Source: Unio delphinus
Taxonomy: Eukaryota > Mollusca > Bivalvia > Unionida > Unionidae
Reading direction: 5' to 3'
DNA: 64,000 nt
Assembly (NCBI GenBank): GCA_029339505.1
Contig: JAQISU010000115.1
Span: forward strand, 9,437,001-9,501,000
The translations under genes and the position numbers were made by a program. Positions 27,951-36,099 of the stretch are shown here, in pieces. Each line of letters begins with the position of its first letter. Positions within the stretch are counted from its first letter, which is position 1. The notes beneath the pieces were generated by a model. It worked only from the letters and a program-made list of their open reading frames with translations, had not been told where the DNA came from and did no database searches.

Positions 27951-29063
27951 ATGGAGAAGGTCTTAGCCAGCATTTATTACGATCCAGCTCACCCTGCAGG
28001 TTACGGAGGCATTCAGAAATTGTATCGTGCTGCCAAAACTCGCTTGAAAAAGCTCCGTTTACCTACAGTACAACGATGGTTACAAGAACAAGCGACGTAC
28101 ACTTTACACAAACCCATTCGACGAAAATTTCACAGAAGTCGCACTCAAGTGGAAGGCATCGATCATCAATGGCAAGCCGATTTAGCCGATGTCTCTCATT
28201 TAGCCACCTACAATCGTGGCTACAAATATTTGTTTTGTGTCATCGACGTCTTTTCTAAATTTGCCTGGGTCGTACCATTGACATCCAAATCGAGCGGAGA
28301 GTTAGTACGAGCTTTGCAACTGGTGTTGAAACAAAGTGGTCGTCACCCTCTTCGATGGCAAACCGACAAAGGCACCGAATTTCTAAACCAAGCTTTCCAA
28401 CGAGAATTAAAGAAACGTGACATTCATTTTTTCACCACCGAAAATCCTGAAACCAAAGCCAGTATCGTGGAACGTTTTCAACGTACCTTGAAAGAACGCA
28501 TGTGGAAATATTTTACGCATCAACACACTCTCAAGTACATCGACGTCTTACCGCACTTAGTCCAAGCCTACAATCAATCTTACCATAGAAGCATTGGACG
28601 TGCCCCACAAGAGGTGACACCCGACAACGAAGTGACTGTTTTTGAGCGTCTGTTTGGTACGTCCCGAACGAGGGCTGTCCCCAAGAAAGGTAGAGAAGTG
28701 TTAACCCCGGGAGATTGGGTACGCATTGGTAAAACCAAACGCACTTTCGACAAAGGTTACTTACCCAATTGGACCACCGAATTGTTTCGTGTTACTGGAC
28801 GAGTGCGTGACCGTCATCCTACTGTCTATAAATTGGAAGACATGAACGGAGAAGTATTAAAAGGAACGTTTTACTTGCCTGAGTTACAACGTGTCACCAA
28901 AAAAGAAGACGACGTGTACGACATTGAAAGCATTCTCGAACGAAGAACCCGTAAAGTAGGAAAACGTCGTGTCAAAGAAGTCAAAGTACGTTGGAAAGGA
29001 TATCCTCCTAGTTTTGATTCTTGGATTGACGCTTCGCAAGTCATCGACTATAAAAAGAAGTGA
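27951..29063 (+). CDS. retroviral-type integrase with chromodomain
   Basis: 370 residues. The catalytic core has D77 (WQADLAD), D139 (QTDKGTEF) and E174 (SIVERF), giving D-x61-D-x34-E. A C-terminal chromodomain spans about residues 321-367 (YDIESILERR and VRWKGYPPSFDSW). It inserts the element with a 6-bp duplication; the chromodomain probably steers it toward chromatin marks. All catalytic residues are intact. No clear TATA was seen in the 8-nt gap before it, so it may share an upstream transcript. It overlaps no other gene. Confidence 0.97.
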   Translation: MEKVLASIYYDPAHPAGYGGIQKLYRAAKTRLKKLRLPTVQRWLQEQATYTLHKPIRRKFHRSRTQVEGIDHQWQADLADVSHLATYNRGYKYLFCVIDVFSKFAWVVPLTSKSSGELVRALQLVLKQSGRHPLRWQTDKGTEFLNQAFQRELKKRDIHFFTTENPETKASIVERFQRTLKERMWKYFTHQHTLKYIDVLPHLVQAYNQSYHRSIGRAPQEVTPDNEVTVFERLFGTSRTRAVPKKGREVLTPGDWVRIGKTKRTFDKGYLPNWTTELFRVTGRVRDRHPTVYKLEDMNGEVLKGTFYLPELQRVTKKEDDVYDIESILERRTRKVGKRRVKEVKVRWKGYPPSFDSWIDASQVIDYKKK

Positions 29064-29068
29064 CCATC

Positions 29069-29488
29069 ATGCCCTTCAATACAGCTTCAGCAACCACAGT
29101 GACTACTCCTTCACCCACGTCATCTCTGCAAGATTTACAAAAGCAACCCTTGTGGGTGTGGTGTGGAGAACGTGTCCCTAAAACCCAAATCGTCTTTTTC
29201 TGTCAAATCTTTGTGGTGTATTGTGTCATCGGTGCAGCCATTGCTAATTTGAGTTTGCAACAAGGAGACAAACAATTGTGGACCATTTTACTCAGCAGTT
29301 GCATCGGATATCTTCTTCCTAATCCTTCCCTGAAATACTCTTACAACGGGAACAACAATAACACTATTGGGAGCCTTGCGGCCAACGTTAGTCCTTCTCC
29401 TGGCAGTCACCCTTCCAATCACAATCCTCTTTTAGATACTCCTTTAACCTCGAGTGACTCCTCGGACAGAACAACATTGGAATTATGA
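29069..29488 (+). CDS. small membrane protein with SSCIGYLLPNP motif
   Basis: 139 residues. Two hydrophobic segments (about 37-57 and 65-80) flank a short loop; LWTILLSSCIGYLLPNPSLK follows. I recall this segment from small membrane proteins of other Polinton-like elements, but cannot name a function. The C-terminus is Asn/Ser-rich. The real start is the ATG at 29069; the longer frame begins with GTG. CTATAAAAAG at 29048-29057 is too close (12 nt) to act as its TATA by the spacing rule. Its stop overlaps the next start (ATGA). Confidence 0.7.
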   Translation: MPFNTASATTVTTPSPTSSLQDLQKQPLWVWCGERVPKTQIVFFCQIFVVYCVIGAAIANLSLQQGDKQLWTILLSSCIGYLLPNPSLKYSYNGNNNNTIGSLAANVSPSPGSHPSNHNPLLDTPLTSSDSSDRTTLEL

Positions 29489-30417
29489 ACCACACTATTA
29501 ACCAATTTTACTTAACGTTACCCAGTGACAGTTCCATGAAGGTGTTTCCTAACAACACGTTGTGCTGTTACACGGCTAAATTACCTCAAGCCATGCATTT
29601 GGATCAAGATGCTCATTGGGAAGTAGCTTTAGTGGAAATGATACACCCGACACAAATCAAAAACATCGTCGAAAATCAAAACACTTTTTCAGTACAAGTG
29701 TATGACCCGGTATTGCAAAAATCATTAAACGACCGAGACAAAATCCTTAACGATGAGGGGATAATAAAAGAGCAGAACGCCATAACTAATCTGGCTACCT
29801 ATCATTTCAAGATCCCTTCAGGCTATTATTTTAGTGGTCAACATTTAGTGACTACGATTGCAAACAAGTTCAATACATTGTTTGGTAAACCCCTGGACAA
29901 AACTGAAAAAAGTGTTACCTTTGAGTACCATAAAGTGGCTCGTCGCCTCCTGATGAAATTTACAGCCGACAAAATGATAGCTATTACCTTTTGTCCTGAA
30001 TTGTTTGATATCTTAGGTGGAGACCTCAAGATGCTCCCGAACAAAAAAGAAATACCAGGCATAACCAGTAACGTGGATTTTGCCAAATATTTTCGATCCC
30101 CTGTAGAATTGAACCAAGGACTCAACTTGATGTTTGTGTACTCCGATGTGGCAGAGTACAACGTGGTAGGACACACCTCTGCACCGTTACTGCGTGTCAT
30201 TCCTTTCAAAGTGGACTCTGTCACCGCTGACGAGGAAGGTGGAAATACCTATCACGTTCACCGCGAATTTGTACATCCTCATTATTTGCCTGTCAGTAAG
30301 TCGTATTTCGACAGTGTCAACATTACTATAAAAGGAGAACTAGGACAAAATATTCCATTTACCAAAGGGAAAGTCACAGTGAAACTCCATTTTCAAAAAC
30401 GATTCTCCAACAACTGA
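29485..30417 (+). CDS. penton / minor capsid protein (single jelly roll)
   Basis: 310 residues with the usual Polinton minor capsid layout: an N-terminal FPNNTLCCYTAKLP strand region, WEVALVEM, and a C-terminal HYLPVSKSYFDSVNI and VTVKLHF. It forms the five-fold vertices. Its ATG overlaps the stop of the membrane protein gene by 4 nt (ATGA), an unusual arrangement in a eukaryotic nuclear genome. It is uninterrupted. Followed after 7 nt by the pX/pVI-like gene. Confidence 0.88.
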   Translation: MNHTINQFYLTLPSDSSMKVFPNNTLCCYTAKLPQAMHLDQDAHWEVALVEMIHPTQIKNIVENQNTFSVQVYDPVLQKSLNDRDKILNDEGIIKEQNAITNLATYHFKIPSGYYFSGQHLVTTIANKFNTLFGKPLDKTEKSVTFEYHKVARRLLMKFTADKMIAITFCPELFDILGGDLKMLPNKKEIPGITSNVDFAKYFRSPVELNQGLNLMFVYSDVAEYNVVGHTSAPLLRVIPFKVDSVTADEEGGNTYHVHREFVHPHYLPVSKSYFDSVNITIKGELGQNIPFTKGKVTVKLHFQKRFSNN

Positions 30418-30424
30418 AAAAGTG

Positions 30425-30865
30425 ATGTATCCTGTGTACCAAGGAGTCACTCGACAACGAGGACATGGTTTAGGAGATATGTTTAAATCCGCCTTTCGTT
30501 CCGTGGTCCCTGTTTTAAAACCGATGGTGACACGAGGATTGCACGCCTTAAAAGATGCCGCATTGACTCACGGCAAAGATTTTCTTCAAAATGTTCTCAT
30601 TGACAAACAAAACCCTAAAGAAGCTTTTTTGAGAGCAGGCAAAAATGTCTTGCTTCAAACGGGTAAAGAGATTTTGGGTCGACGAGAAAGTCCTATAAAT
30701 GCTCTGAACGGTACCGAGTCTGGCATTCCTGCTTCCCTGACGACACAGCAAGGACAAGGTAGAAAGCGACGACGAAGGCACCCTTTCAAAAGTCTTCGTA
30801 CCTCTAAAGTTAGAAAGACGAAAAAAAAAAGAACCTCTCGAGACTTAGACATTTTTGATTATTAA
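30425..30865 (+). CDS. pX/pVI-like minor virion protein
   Basis: 146 residues from ATG 30425 (the longer frame starts with GTG). The N-terminus has GHGLGDMFKSAFRSVVPVLK, an amphipathic segment as in adenovirus membrane-lytic and minor virion proteins. A middle helical part with KNVLLQTGKEI follows. The C-terminus is strongly basic (GRKRRRRH, RKTKKKR). Such proteins aid entry and genome packaging and are processed by the virus protease; short GG or G-x-G sites are not certain here. It lies between penton and major capsid genes as expected. Confidence 0.75.
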   Translation: MYPVYQGVTRQRGHGLGDMFKSAFRSVVPVLKPMVTRGLHALKDAALTHGKDFLQNVLIDKQNPKEAFLRAGKNVLLQTGKEILGRRESPINALNGTESGIPASLTTQQGQGRKRRRRHPFKSLRTSKVRKTKKKRTSRDLDIFDY

Positions 30866-30897
30866 AAGTAAAAACACATAGAGACTGAGAGAAAAAA

Positions 30898-32205
30898 ATG
30901 ATGCACCAAGAATCTTGTGCCTGTTCCAAGTCGGAACTAGATCTCTTTGCCATGCCACCCACCATGACGACCATGCAAGAAGCCCAATGGGTTGAATTTC
31001 ATCCCGTCTCCTCTTTGACGGATTCAGCTCCCATCGAGTTTGAAATCAAAGGACAACCCGAAGATTACATCGATCTCAATAACAGTTACTTGTATTTGAA
31101 AGTGAAAGTGGCCAAATCGGCTGACAACAACGTTGTAGTAGACGCGAACAAAGTAGCTCCCGTCAACAATTTCATGCATTCCTTGTTCAGCGAAGTGGAT
31201 TTGTACATGAATAACAAACTGGTCAGCAGTAGCATGGATACTTACCCTTACCGAGCGTACCTCGAAAATCTCTTGACGTACGGAAAAGAAGCCAAGAACA
31301 CTCATCTAGATGCTTGCGTGGTATGGAAACCTGACACCGCAAATAAGTTTGACACCGCAGTCACAGACCCAAAAGACGGCAATGAGGGTTTTATCGAGCG
31401 TCATAAGAAAATTGTAAATCGTAGTTTAGAACTGTTCGATCGTTTGCATTTGGACATGTGGTTTCAAGAGAAGTATTTGCTGAACGGAGTAGATATTCGC
31501 TTGAGACTGAATCGTAGCAGTGCTGCTTTCCATTTGATGGCTGATGCCAACACATACAAAACCATCATCGAAGAAGCCAGGTTATACGTGCGTCGCGTGG
31601 AAGTGTTACCTAAAGTGGGAAATGACATCAGTCACACTTTGAGCAGAACGACAGCCAAGTATCCGATACGACGCGTGGAAGTCAAAACGTTCACCATTTC
31701 CGCTGGACTCCAATCTAAGATCGAAGATCATCTGTTCCAAGGACAGTTACCCAAACGTTTATTCATTGGTATCGTCAAGAATTCAGCCTTCAACGGTGTC
31801 CACACTGAAAATCCTTTCCAGTTTCAACACTACGGAGTATCCAAAATCGAAGTCAGGCGCGATGGCAAAACTTTGTGTACCAGACCCTTCGAACCCAAGT
31901 TTACCGCGAAGAATTACTTGAGGTCGTACTTGTCACTGTACGAAGCCACAGGACAGTTAGGAACCAACGCCAGTCACGGTATTTCCTACGAAGATTATGC
32001 AGGAGGTTACGCGTTGTGGGCTTTTGATTTCACTCCAGACCAAGGCAGCGACGAGGGACATTTCCACCCTATAAAATCTGGGCAGATACGTGTGGAACTT
32101 CAGTTTGAAAAGGCTCTTTCCGACACGGTGAATGTCATTCTGTATGCTGAATTCGATAATACCATAGAAATCAACAGTTTGAGAGAAGTCATTCTAGACT
32201 ATTAG
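30898..32205 (+). CDS. major capsid protein (double jelly roll)
   Basis: 435 residues, the size expected for Polinton hexon-like capsid proteins. Recognisable wording: an N-terminal VEFHPVSSL, DYIDLNNSYLYLKVK, then LFSEVDLYMNNKLV, YPYRAYLENLL and a C-terminal EKALSDTVNVILYAEFDNTIEI. It is uninterrupted. A second ATG follows the first. It forms the trimeric capsomers of the icosahedral shell. Confidence 0.93.
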   Translation: MMHQESCACSKSELDLFAMPPTMTTMQEAQWVEFHPVSSLTDSAPIEFEIKGQPEDYIDLNNSYLYLKVKVAKSADNNVVVDANKVAPVNNFMHSLFSEVDLYMNNKLVSSSMDTYPYRAYLENLLTYGKEAKNTHLDACVVWKPDTANKFDTAVTDPKDGNEGFIERHKKIVNRSLELFDRLHLDMWFQEKYLLNGVDIRLRLNRSSAAFHLMADANTYKTIIEEARLYVRRVEVLPKVGNDISHTLSRTTAKYPIRRVEVKTFTISAGLQSKIEDHLFQGQLPKRLFIGIVKNSAFNGVHTENPFQFQHYGVSKIEVRRDGKTLCTRPFEPKFTAKNYLRSYLSLYEATGQLGTNASHGISYEDYAGGYALWAFDFTPDQGSDEGHFHPIKSGQIRVELQFEKALSDTVNVILYAEFDNTIEINSLREVILDY

Positions 32206-32210
32206 ACATT

Positions 32211-32711
32211 ATGGAAGACCCTTGTCCTTCTTTGAATAGTGGAGAATCCATGGAATGGGAGGTTACAGAAAAAGCAGTTCCCGAAGACCAAAAAGAAGAA
32301 GAAGTAGTGATCATGCAATCCAGATGGCCAGAACAGGAACAACAGTTAGTGGCTTGTTTTGCACAACACTTGGAAGATACAATGAGAGACATGATTAAAA
32401 AAGATTGTTATGGATGTCAAATCGATCATCCCAGTCAAATTCAACACGATAAATGTATGATGATGAGTCAAGAAGAAAAATTGGATGATTATCTGAACGA
32501 AGCTTGGAGTCTCATCTCCGAAGAAGACGTGTTACTTCAGTGGTATAAAGGCTTACGTGATCATTCCTCTCCTCCATTGTTTGCTCGAGAAATCGATCGC
32601 ATCGAAGCTCTCTTGGCCAAAAGTAAAGAGACGAAGCAAGCCATCAGTTACTTGTCAGACCGTTTCAAACAAAAAGTCTGGATTGAATTGATGACTTATC
32701 ATCACCTGTGA
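32211..32711 (+). CDS. conserved small protein with C-x2-C-H-H-C signature
   Basis: 166 residues, 5 nt after the capsid gene. Near residue 66-82 it reads CYGCQIDHPSQIQHDKC, i.e. possible zinc ligands of C-x2-C with two His and a further Cys. I recall the same signature in small proteins next to capsid genes of Polinton-like elements. The N-terminal part is acidic; C-terminal helices follow. Function unknown; a zinc-binding assembly or regulatory role is a guess. Confidence 0.75.
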   Translation: MEDPCPSLNSGESMEWEVTEKAVPEDQKEEEVVIMQSRWPEQEQQLVACFAQHLEDTMRDMIKKDCYGCQIDHPSQIQHDKCMMMSQEEKLDDYLNEAWSLISEEDVLLQWYKGLRDHSSPPLFAREIDRIEALLAKSKETKQAISYLSDRFKQKVWIELMTYHHL

Positions 32712-32748
32712 AGAAAGGAGAGAAAAAAACAAGGCTACACAACAAAAA

Positions 32749-33306
32749 ATGGATACTTGGGAACTTTATTATCTTCTGAACCGTAGTTCGTACACTGCTT
32801 CTTGGAATCCTGTGGTGTGTGCTAAAGATGAACTACCTCATCGCAAACCTCAAGAGAATCAAGCTTATGTCATCAATACAGATGACAGTCATCTTCCAGG
32901 AACTCACTGGGTAGCAGTCTACTTTCCTCAAGAGGGTTGTGCGGAGTATTTTGATTCGTATGGATTGCCCCCTTTCGAAGATGATATCATTGACTTTATG
33001 AGAAGAAATGCTCAGACGACACGATTCAATAATGTGAAATTACAAAGCACAGATTCTATGGTGTGTGGACAATATTGTATCTATTATCTGCATCATCGCA
33101 GTCTTGGATATTCTTTAGAACATTTAGTGACTTATTTTGATCGTCATTCGTCTCGAAACGATGACAAAGTAGATCGATGGTTTTGTGACCATTATGGCTA
33201 TCTGTTGTCTTTAGCTAGGAAACGTAGTGTACATCAATCGCCCAATGACTTCCATCAGTGGAAATCTCAATTTAATTCACAACGTTGTCAACCATGTCAA
33301 AGATAG
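32749..33306 (+). CDS. adenain-like maturation cysteine protease (Ulp1/C5 type)
   Basis: 185 residues. Catalytic set seen: H53 (GTHWVAVYF), D69 (EYFDSYG), Q99 for the oxyanion hole and C106 (DSMVCGQYC), in the order of adenovirus protease and Polinton proteases. It cleaves virion precursors. The sequence is uninterrupted. The C-terminus is basic. A 3' minisatellite and AATAAA (33427-33432) follow. Confidence 0.95.
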   Translation: MDTWELYYLLNRSSYTASWNPVVCAKDELPHRKPQENQAYVINTDDSHLPGTHWVAVYFPQEGCAEYFDSYGLPPFEDDIIDFMRRNAQTTRFNNVKLQSTDSMVCGQYCIYYLHHRSLGYSLEHLVTYFDRHSSRNDDKVDRWFCDHYGYLLSLARKRSVHQSPNDFHQWKSQFNSQRCQPCQR

Positions 33307-33317
33307 TGTATTAGTGT

Positions 33318-33440
33318 TATGAAAGAAAAAAATGTTTGTTATTTGAAAAAATATTTGTTATTTGAAAATAATGTTTGTTAGTTGAAAAAAATTGTGTTTG
33401 TTATTTGAAATAATGTTTGTTATTTGAATAAAAATGTTGT
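33318..33440 (+). repeat. 22-bp minisatellite in 3' region of the protease gene
   Basis: About five near copies of a unit around TGTTTGTTATTTGAA. It contains the likely polyadenylation signal AATAAA at 33427-33432. Confidence 0.8.
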
Positions 33441-33561
33441 GTTTTGAAAACCAATGCGTCTGTCGTTTGTTTTACATTTGTATTCATATAAATGCTCTTT
33501 GACTTTTCTTTCTATCCCTCACATCAAACTATCCCAACGTTTCAAAACCCTAAACCGTCGA

Positions 33562-33599
33562 GGGTGTTTTCCATCACGTCCGCGCTTAAACCATATAAA
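33562..33599 (+). promoter_or_regulatory. terminal-gene promoter: shared upstream box and TATA (copy 1)
   Basis: The box GTGTTTTCCATCACGTCCGC with GCTT behind it is followed after a few bases by TATAAA at 33594-33599. CAGTCTGG lies near the expected start site. The same design recurs at 34320 and 35394, with an orphan box at 34251. Confidence 0.75.
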
Positions 33600-33653
33600 G
33601 CAGGGGTAGTCTCCAGTCTGGCCATCCATTGTTTGACTCATCCTCCTACGAAG

Positions 33654-33997
33654 ATGTGCTCAAGACTAGCTAAGCTGAACGAAGCTTACGTCACTCTGCA
33701 TCGTATCAGACACAATCTGATGTCAAAGCCTGAATGCTACAAGAAACGGAAGACCTTATAGAAGAACTCTTCAGAGAGGAAATTCAAAAAGAGAAAGAAG
33801 AATGGACTGAGAAGTATCGACTTCAAAAGCAGCAGAGACAGCAGAGAGAACAGCAGCAGCAGCAACAGCAACAACAGCAGCAGGAACCAGACAGAAGTTT
33901 TGTCGACTGTCGTGTGGACACGAAAGAGTTCTCTTTCTCTTTCCGAAGAAGCAGACCCTATCGTGTAGCCAAACGAGGACGCAATCTTAGACGATAA
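33654..33997 (+). pseudogene. right-terminal gene 1: coiled-coil ORF split by frameshift
   Basis: The first ATG after the promoter (33654, GAAGATG context) opens a 35-residue frame (starting MCSRLAKLNEAY) that stops at 33761. A second frame (33734-33997, 87 residues) continues with Glu-rich coiled-coil content (LIEELFREEI), a poly-Gln run and a basic end. They overlap by 28 nt. By comparison with the sister gene at 34406 they look like one coiled-coil protein broken by a frameshift. TGA directly precedes the second ATG, so re-initiation is also possible. A histone-type stem-loop follows 42 nt after the second stop. Confidence 0.6.
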
Positions 33998-34039
33998 AAG
34001 ATTGCCATCCTTCCTCGTACACACAAAAACAAAAAAAAC

Positions 34040-34077
34040 AGCCCTTTTCAGGGCTACGCAATATTCTCGAAAAGAAT
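34040..34077 (+). terminator. histone-type 3' stem-loop and downstream purine element (site c)
   Basis: 34040-34055 reads AGCCCTTTTCAGGGCT, a perfect six-bp stem with UUUC loop, preceded by an A-rich run and followed by ACGCA. GAAAAGAAT follows at 34069-34077. Confidence 0.85.
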
Positions 34078-34238
34078 TAATCATTCAATTTGCTTATGGT
34101 ATGTGAGGAAGTTAGAAAAAAATTAGAAGTGAGTCTATAATCACTGTCTCTTTTTACTTTTGTTTTGAAGTGCGTCTATAAGCACAACGTATTTTTTTTT
34201 CAAAATAACTTGTTCAATGTATAATTAATAGGAGTCAA

Positions 34239-34274
34239 GTATAAAAGTGAGGGGTGTTTTCCATCACGTCCGCG
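34239..34274 (+). promoter_or_regulatory. orphan copy of the shared upstream box
   Basis: GTATAAAAGTG then GGTGTTTTCCATCACGTCCG with CG; no gene of its own follows before the next box at 34320. It probably marks a remnant of a duplicated promoter-gene cassette. Confidence 0.6.
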
Positions 34275-34319
34275 TGTTTTTGGTAATGATAGGGATACTG
34301 TAAGATTTTTGGATCTAGA

Positions 34320-34360
34320 GGGTGTTTTCCATCACGTACGCGCTTGAACTATATATAAAG
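34320..34360 (+). promoter_or_regulatory. terminal-gene promoter: shared upstream box and TATA (copy 2)
   Basis: The box (with ACGTACGCG instead of ACGTCCGCG) and TATATAAA at 34352-34359 lie about 47-55 nt before the ATG at 34406. GTCAGTCTGG is downstream. Confidence 0.75.
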
Positions 34361-34405
34361 AATCACTCGTCAGTCTGGCTACCCATCGTTGGCGCATCAA
34401 AGAAG

Positions 34406-34882
34406 ATGAGCAGAGTTCAAAAGTTAAGAGAGCTTCAAATGCATCTGGAGAATGCTAGACGTCTCCTGGACGAGCTGGCAATGGAGGCCGAAGAAGAAGA
34501 GACCAGAATTAAAGAAGAGGAGGAGAGGAAAAAGAAAGAAGAGGAGAAGGAAATGAAAATGTCAATTTTGCCTCACCCCATGATGAGGCAAACTAGTCAA
34601 GTTAAACCTATGGTGAGGACACCTTCACCAGAACCAGTTCGTCCACTACAGGCCCAACCCCCACCGCAACAACCACAGTCTCAGCCGCAACAACCACAAT
34701 CTCATCCACGGTTGCGGAATAGAGGAAGAAATGAAGAGACTTTCACTATCCCACAAAGTGAAGACTGGGATAGTGAAGCCACTCATTCTCCCTCTGCGCT
34801 CCCAATCACAAGAGTGAATTGGGAGAATGATTGGAGTAGGAGATGTGTGTGTGGGGCTAGACCTGGGAGATGCCAGCATTAA
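34406..34882 (+). CDS. right-terminal gene 2: acidic coiled-coil protein
   Basis: 158 residues. The start (GAAGATG) follows the TATA by about 50 nt; the 186-residue frame from 34322 includes the promoter and is rejected. Residues about 1-55 are a Leu/Glu-rich coiled coil (KLRELQMHLE and an EEE/KKK run). A Pro/Gln-rich middle and a C-terminus with WENDWSRRCVCGARPGRCQ follow. Not recognised. It probably is a paralogue of the broken gene before it. A histone-type stem-loop follows 28 nt after the stop. Confidence 0.7.
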   Translation: MSRVQKLRELQMHLENARRLLDELAMEAEEEETRIKEEEERKKKEEEKEMKMSILPHPMMRQTSQVKPMVRTPSPEPVRPLQAQPPPQQPQSQPQQPQSHPRLRNRGRNEETFTIPQSEDWDSEATHSPSALPITRVNWENDWSRRCVCGARPGRCQH

Positions 34883-34910
34883 CCAGGTGCATTTTGAAGT
34901 TTAAAAAAAC

Positions 34911-34948
34911 AGTCCTTCTCAGGGCTACCCAAATGTCTAGAAAAGAAA
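34911..34948 (+). terminator. histone-type 3' stem-loop and downstream purine element (site d)
   Basis: 34911-34926 reads AGTCCTTCTCAGGGCT, stem six bp (one G-U) with UCUC loop, followed by ACCCAAA as in metazoan histone genes. GAAAAGAAA lies at 34940-34948. The loop change UUUC to UCUC keeps the U-Y-U-C consensus. Confidence 0.9.
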
Positions 34949-35024
34949 TACTATGTCAGTTGCCAATGGGTGTGAGAGAGGAGTAGTGTGATTATAAACA
35001 CTGACTCTATTTAGATAGTATATC

Positions 35025-35138
35025 GTGTAATTTTGGATAGTATATGATAGGGTTTGTTTTGGCTGCTTCCCCGTGTGTGTGGTTAGTATAGGGTGTGATT
35101 TTGGATAGTATATAATAGGGTTTGTTTTGGCTGCTTCC

Positions 35139-35180
<42 letters not shown>

Positions 35181-35390
35181 TTAGTATAGGGTGTGATTTT
35201 GGATAGTATATAGTATGGTTTGTTTTGGCTGCTTCCCCGTGTGTGTGTGGTTAGTATAGGGTGTGATTTTGGATAGTATATAGTATGGTTTGTTTTGGCT
35301 GTTTCCCCGTGTGTGTGGATAGTATATAGTGTGATTTGGGATAGTAAATGATATGGTTTGTGGATAGTATATAATATGACAAGTGAATGT
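35025..35390 (+). repeat. tandem repeat of about 75-85 bp with (GT)n insert
   Basis: Four to five copies of a unit with GTTTGTTTTGGCTGCTTCC, GTGTGTGTGG and TTAGTATAGGGTGTGATTTT. One copy has an expanded (GT)n at about 35140-35180. Open frames on minus are repeat artefacts. Confidence 0.85.
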
Positions 35391-35393
35391 AGG

Positions 35394-35430
35394 GGGTGTT
35401 TACTTTCACGTCCGTGCTTAAGATATATAT
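35394..35430 (+). promoter_or_regulatory. terminal-gene promoter: shared upstream box and TATA (copy 3)
   Basis: A diverged box (GGTGTTTACTTTCACGTCCG) and TATATATA at 35423-35430, about 50 nt before the ATG at 35477. GTCAGTCC lies downstream. Confidence 0.7.
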
Positions 35431-35476
35431 ACGCAATCGTCAGTCCTTGGAGCCATTCAATTTTGAACACATCAAG

Positions 35477-36049
35477 ATGAATTTTGAATTGTTTATCCAA
35501 CTCCGAGACAGCTGGTTTGGGATCCTTGATGCAGAATATGAAGTGGAAAGACTTGAGGAAGAATTTCAAAGTAACCATGGCTTTGTAAGCCAACTGAAAT
35601 TAGCAAGAGATCTATTAGAAGGTATGATAGAGGAGGAAGACCAGAAATTAAGAAGACGTATTAAAAGAAAATATATAAGAATAGGGGATTTGAAGCAGGC
35701 ACTTGATCATGTCATCAAAGTCAGGCGCTTTCTAGAAGAAACATTACATCTCATAGAGTGGGAATATGTGCAGTGGGGTCTAGACAGGCTAAAGAAAGCA
35801 GAAGCAATGATGAGAATGGTGATGGAAGAACAGGTGATCCAGATTAAAGAAAACTGGTCTAAGGAGAGAAAGGAAAAAAAGAACAAAAAGAAGAAAGAGG
35901 ACTTTGATCTACTCAATCTAAGATGGATGAGAGTTCAGGAAAAGTTTCGAGATATGGGACATCCTGACTGGATTCCCGAGGACGAAAAGAAGAAGAAAAC
36001 GGGAATCATTGGTAAACTTAAAAGGTGGTGGAACAACGACAGAAAATAA
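35477..36049 (+). CDS. right-terminal gene 3: charged helical protein
   Basis: 190 residues from the ATG after the TATA (context CAAGATG). It is almost all helical with heptad-like Leu/Glu/Lys content, e.g. EYEVERLEEEF and LKLARDLLEG. The C-terminus is Lys/Trp-rich (KRWWNNDR). Not recognised. The start at 35396 of the longer frame lies inside the promoter. Followed 14 nt later by the stem-loop. It is the last gene before the right inverted repeat. Confidence 0.75.
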   Translation: MNFELFIQLRDSWFGILDAEYEVERLEEEFQSNHGFVSQLKLARDLLEGMIEEEDQKLRRRIKRKYIRIGDLKQALDHVIKVRRFLEETLHLIEWEYVQWGLDRLKKAEAMMRMVMEEQVIQIKENWSKERKEKKNKKKKEDFDLLNLRWMRVQEKFRDMGHPDWIPEDEKKKKTGIIGKLKRWWNNDRK

Positions 36050-36063
36050 AAGAAGTATCCAAA

Positions 36064-36099
36064 GGCCCTTTTCAGGGCCACTCATAGGTCTCGAAAAGA
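36064..36099 (+). terminator. histone-type 3' stem-loop and downstream purine element (site e)
   Basis: 36064-36079 reads GGCCCTTTTCAGGGCC, a perfect six-bp stem with UUUC loop, with AAA before and ACTCA after; the best match of the five. GAAAAGATAG follows at 36093. Confidence 0.9.

Noticed and set aside
34937..35593. 218-codon minus frame in the Polinton right end
   Set aside because: Reads through the 80-bp tandem repeat and (GT)n; repeat artefact.
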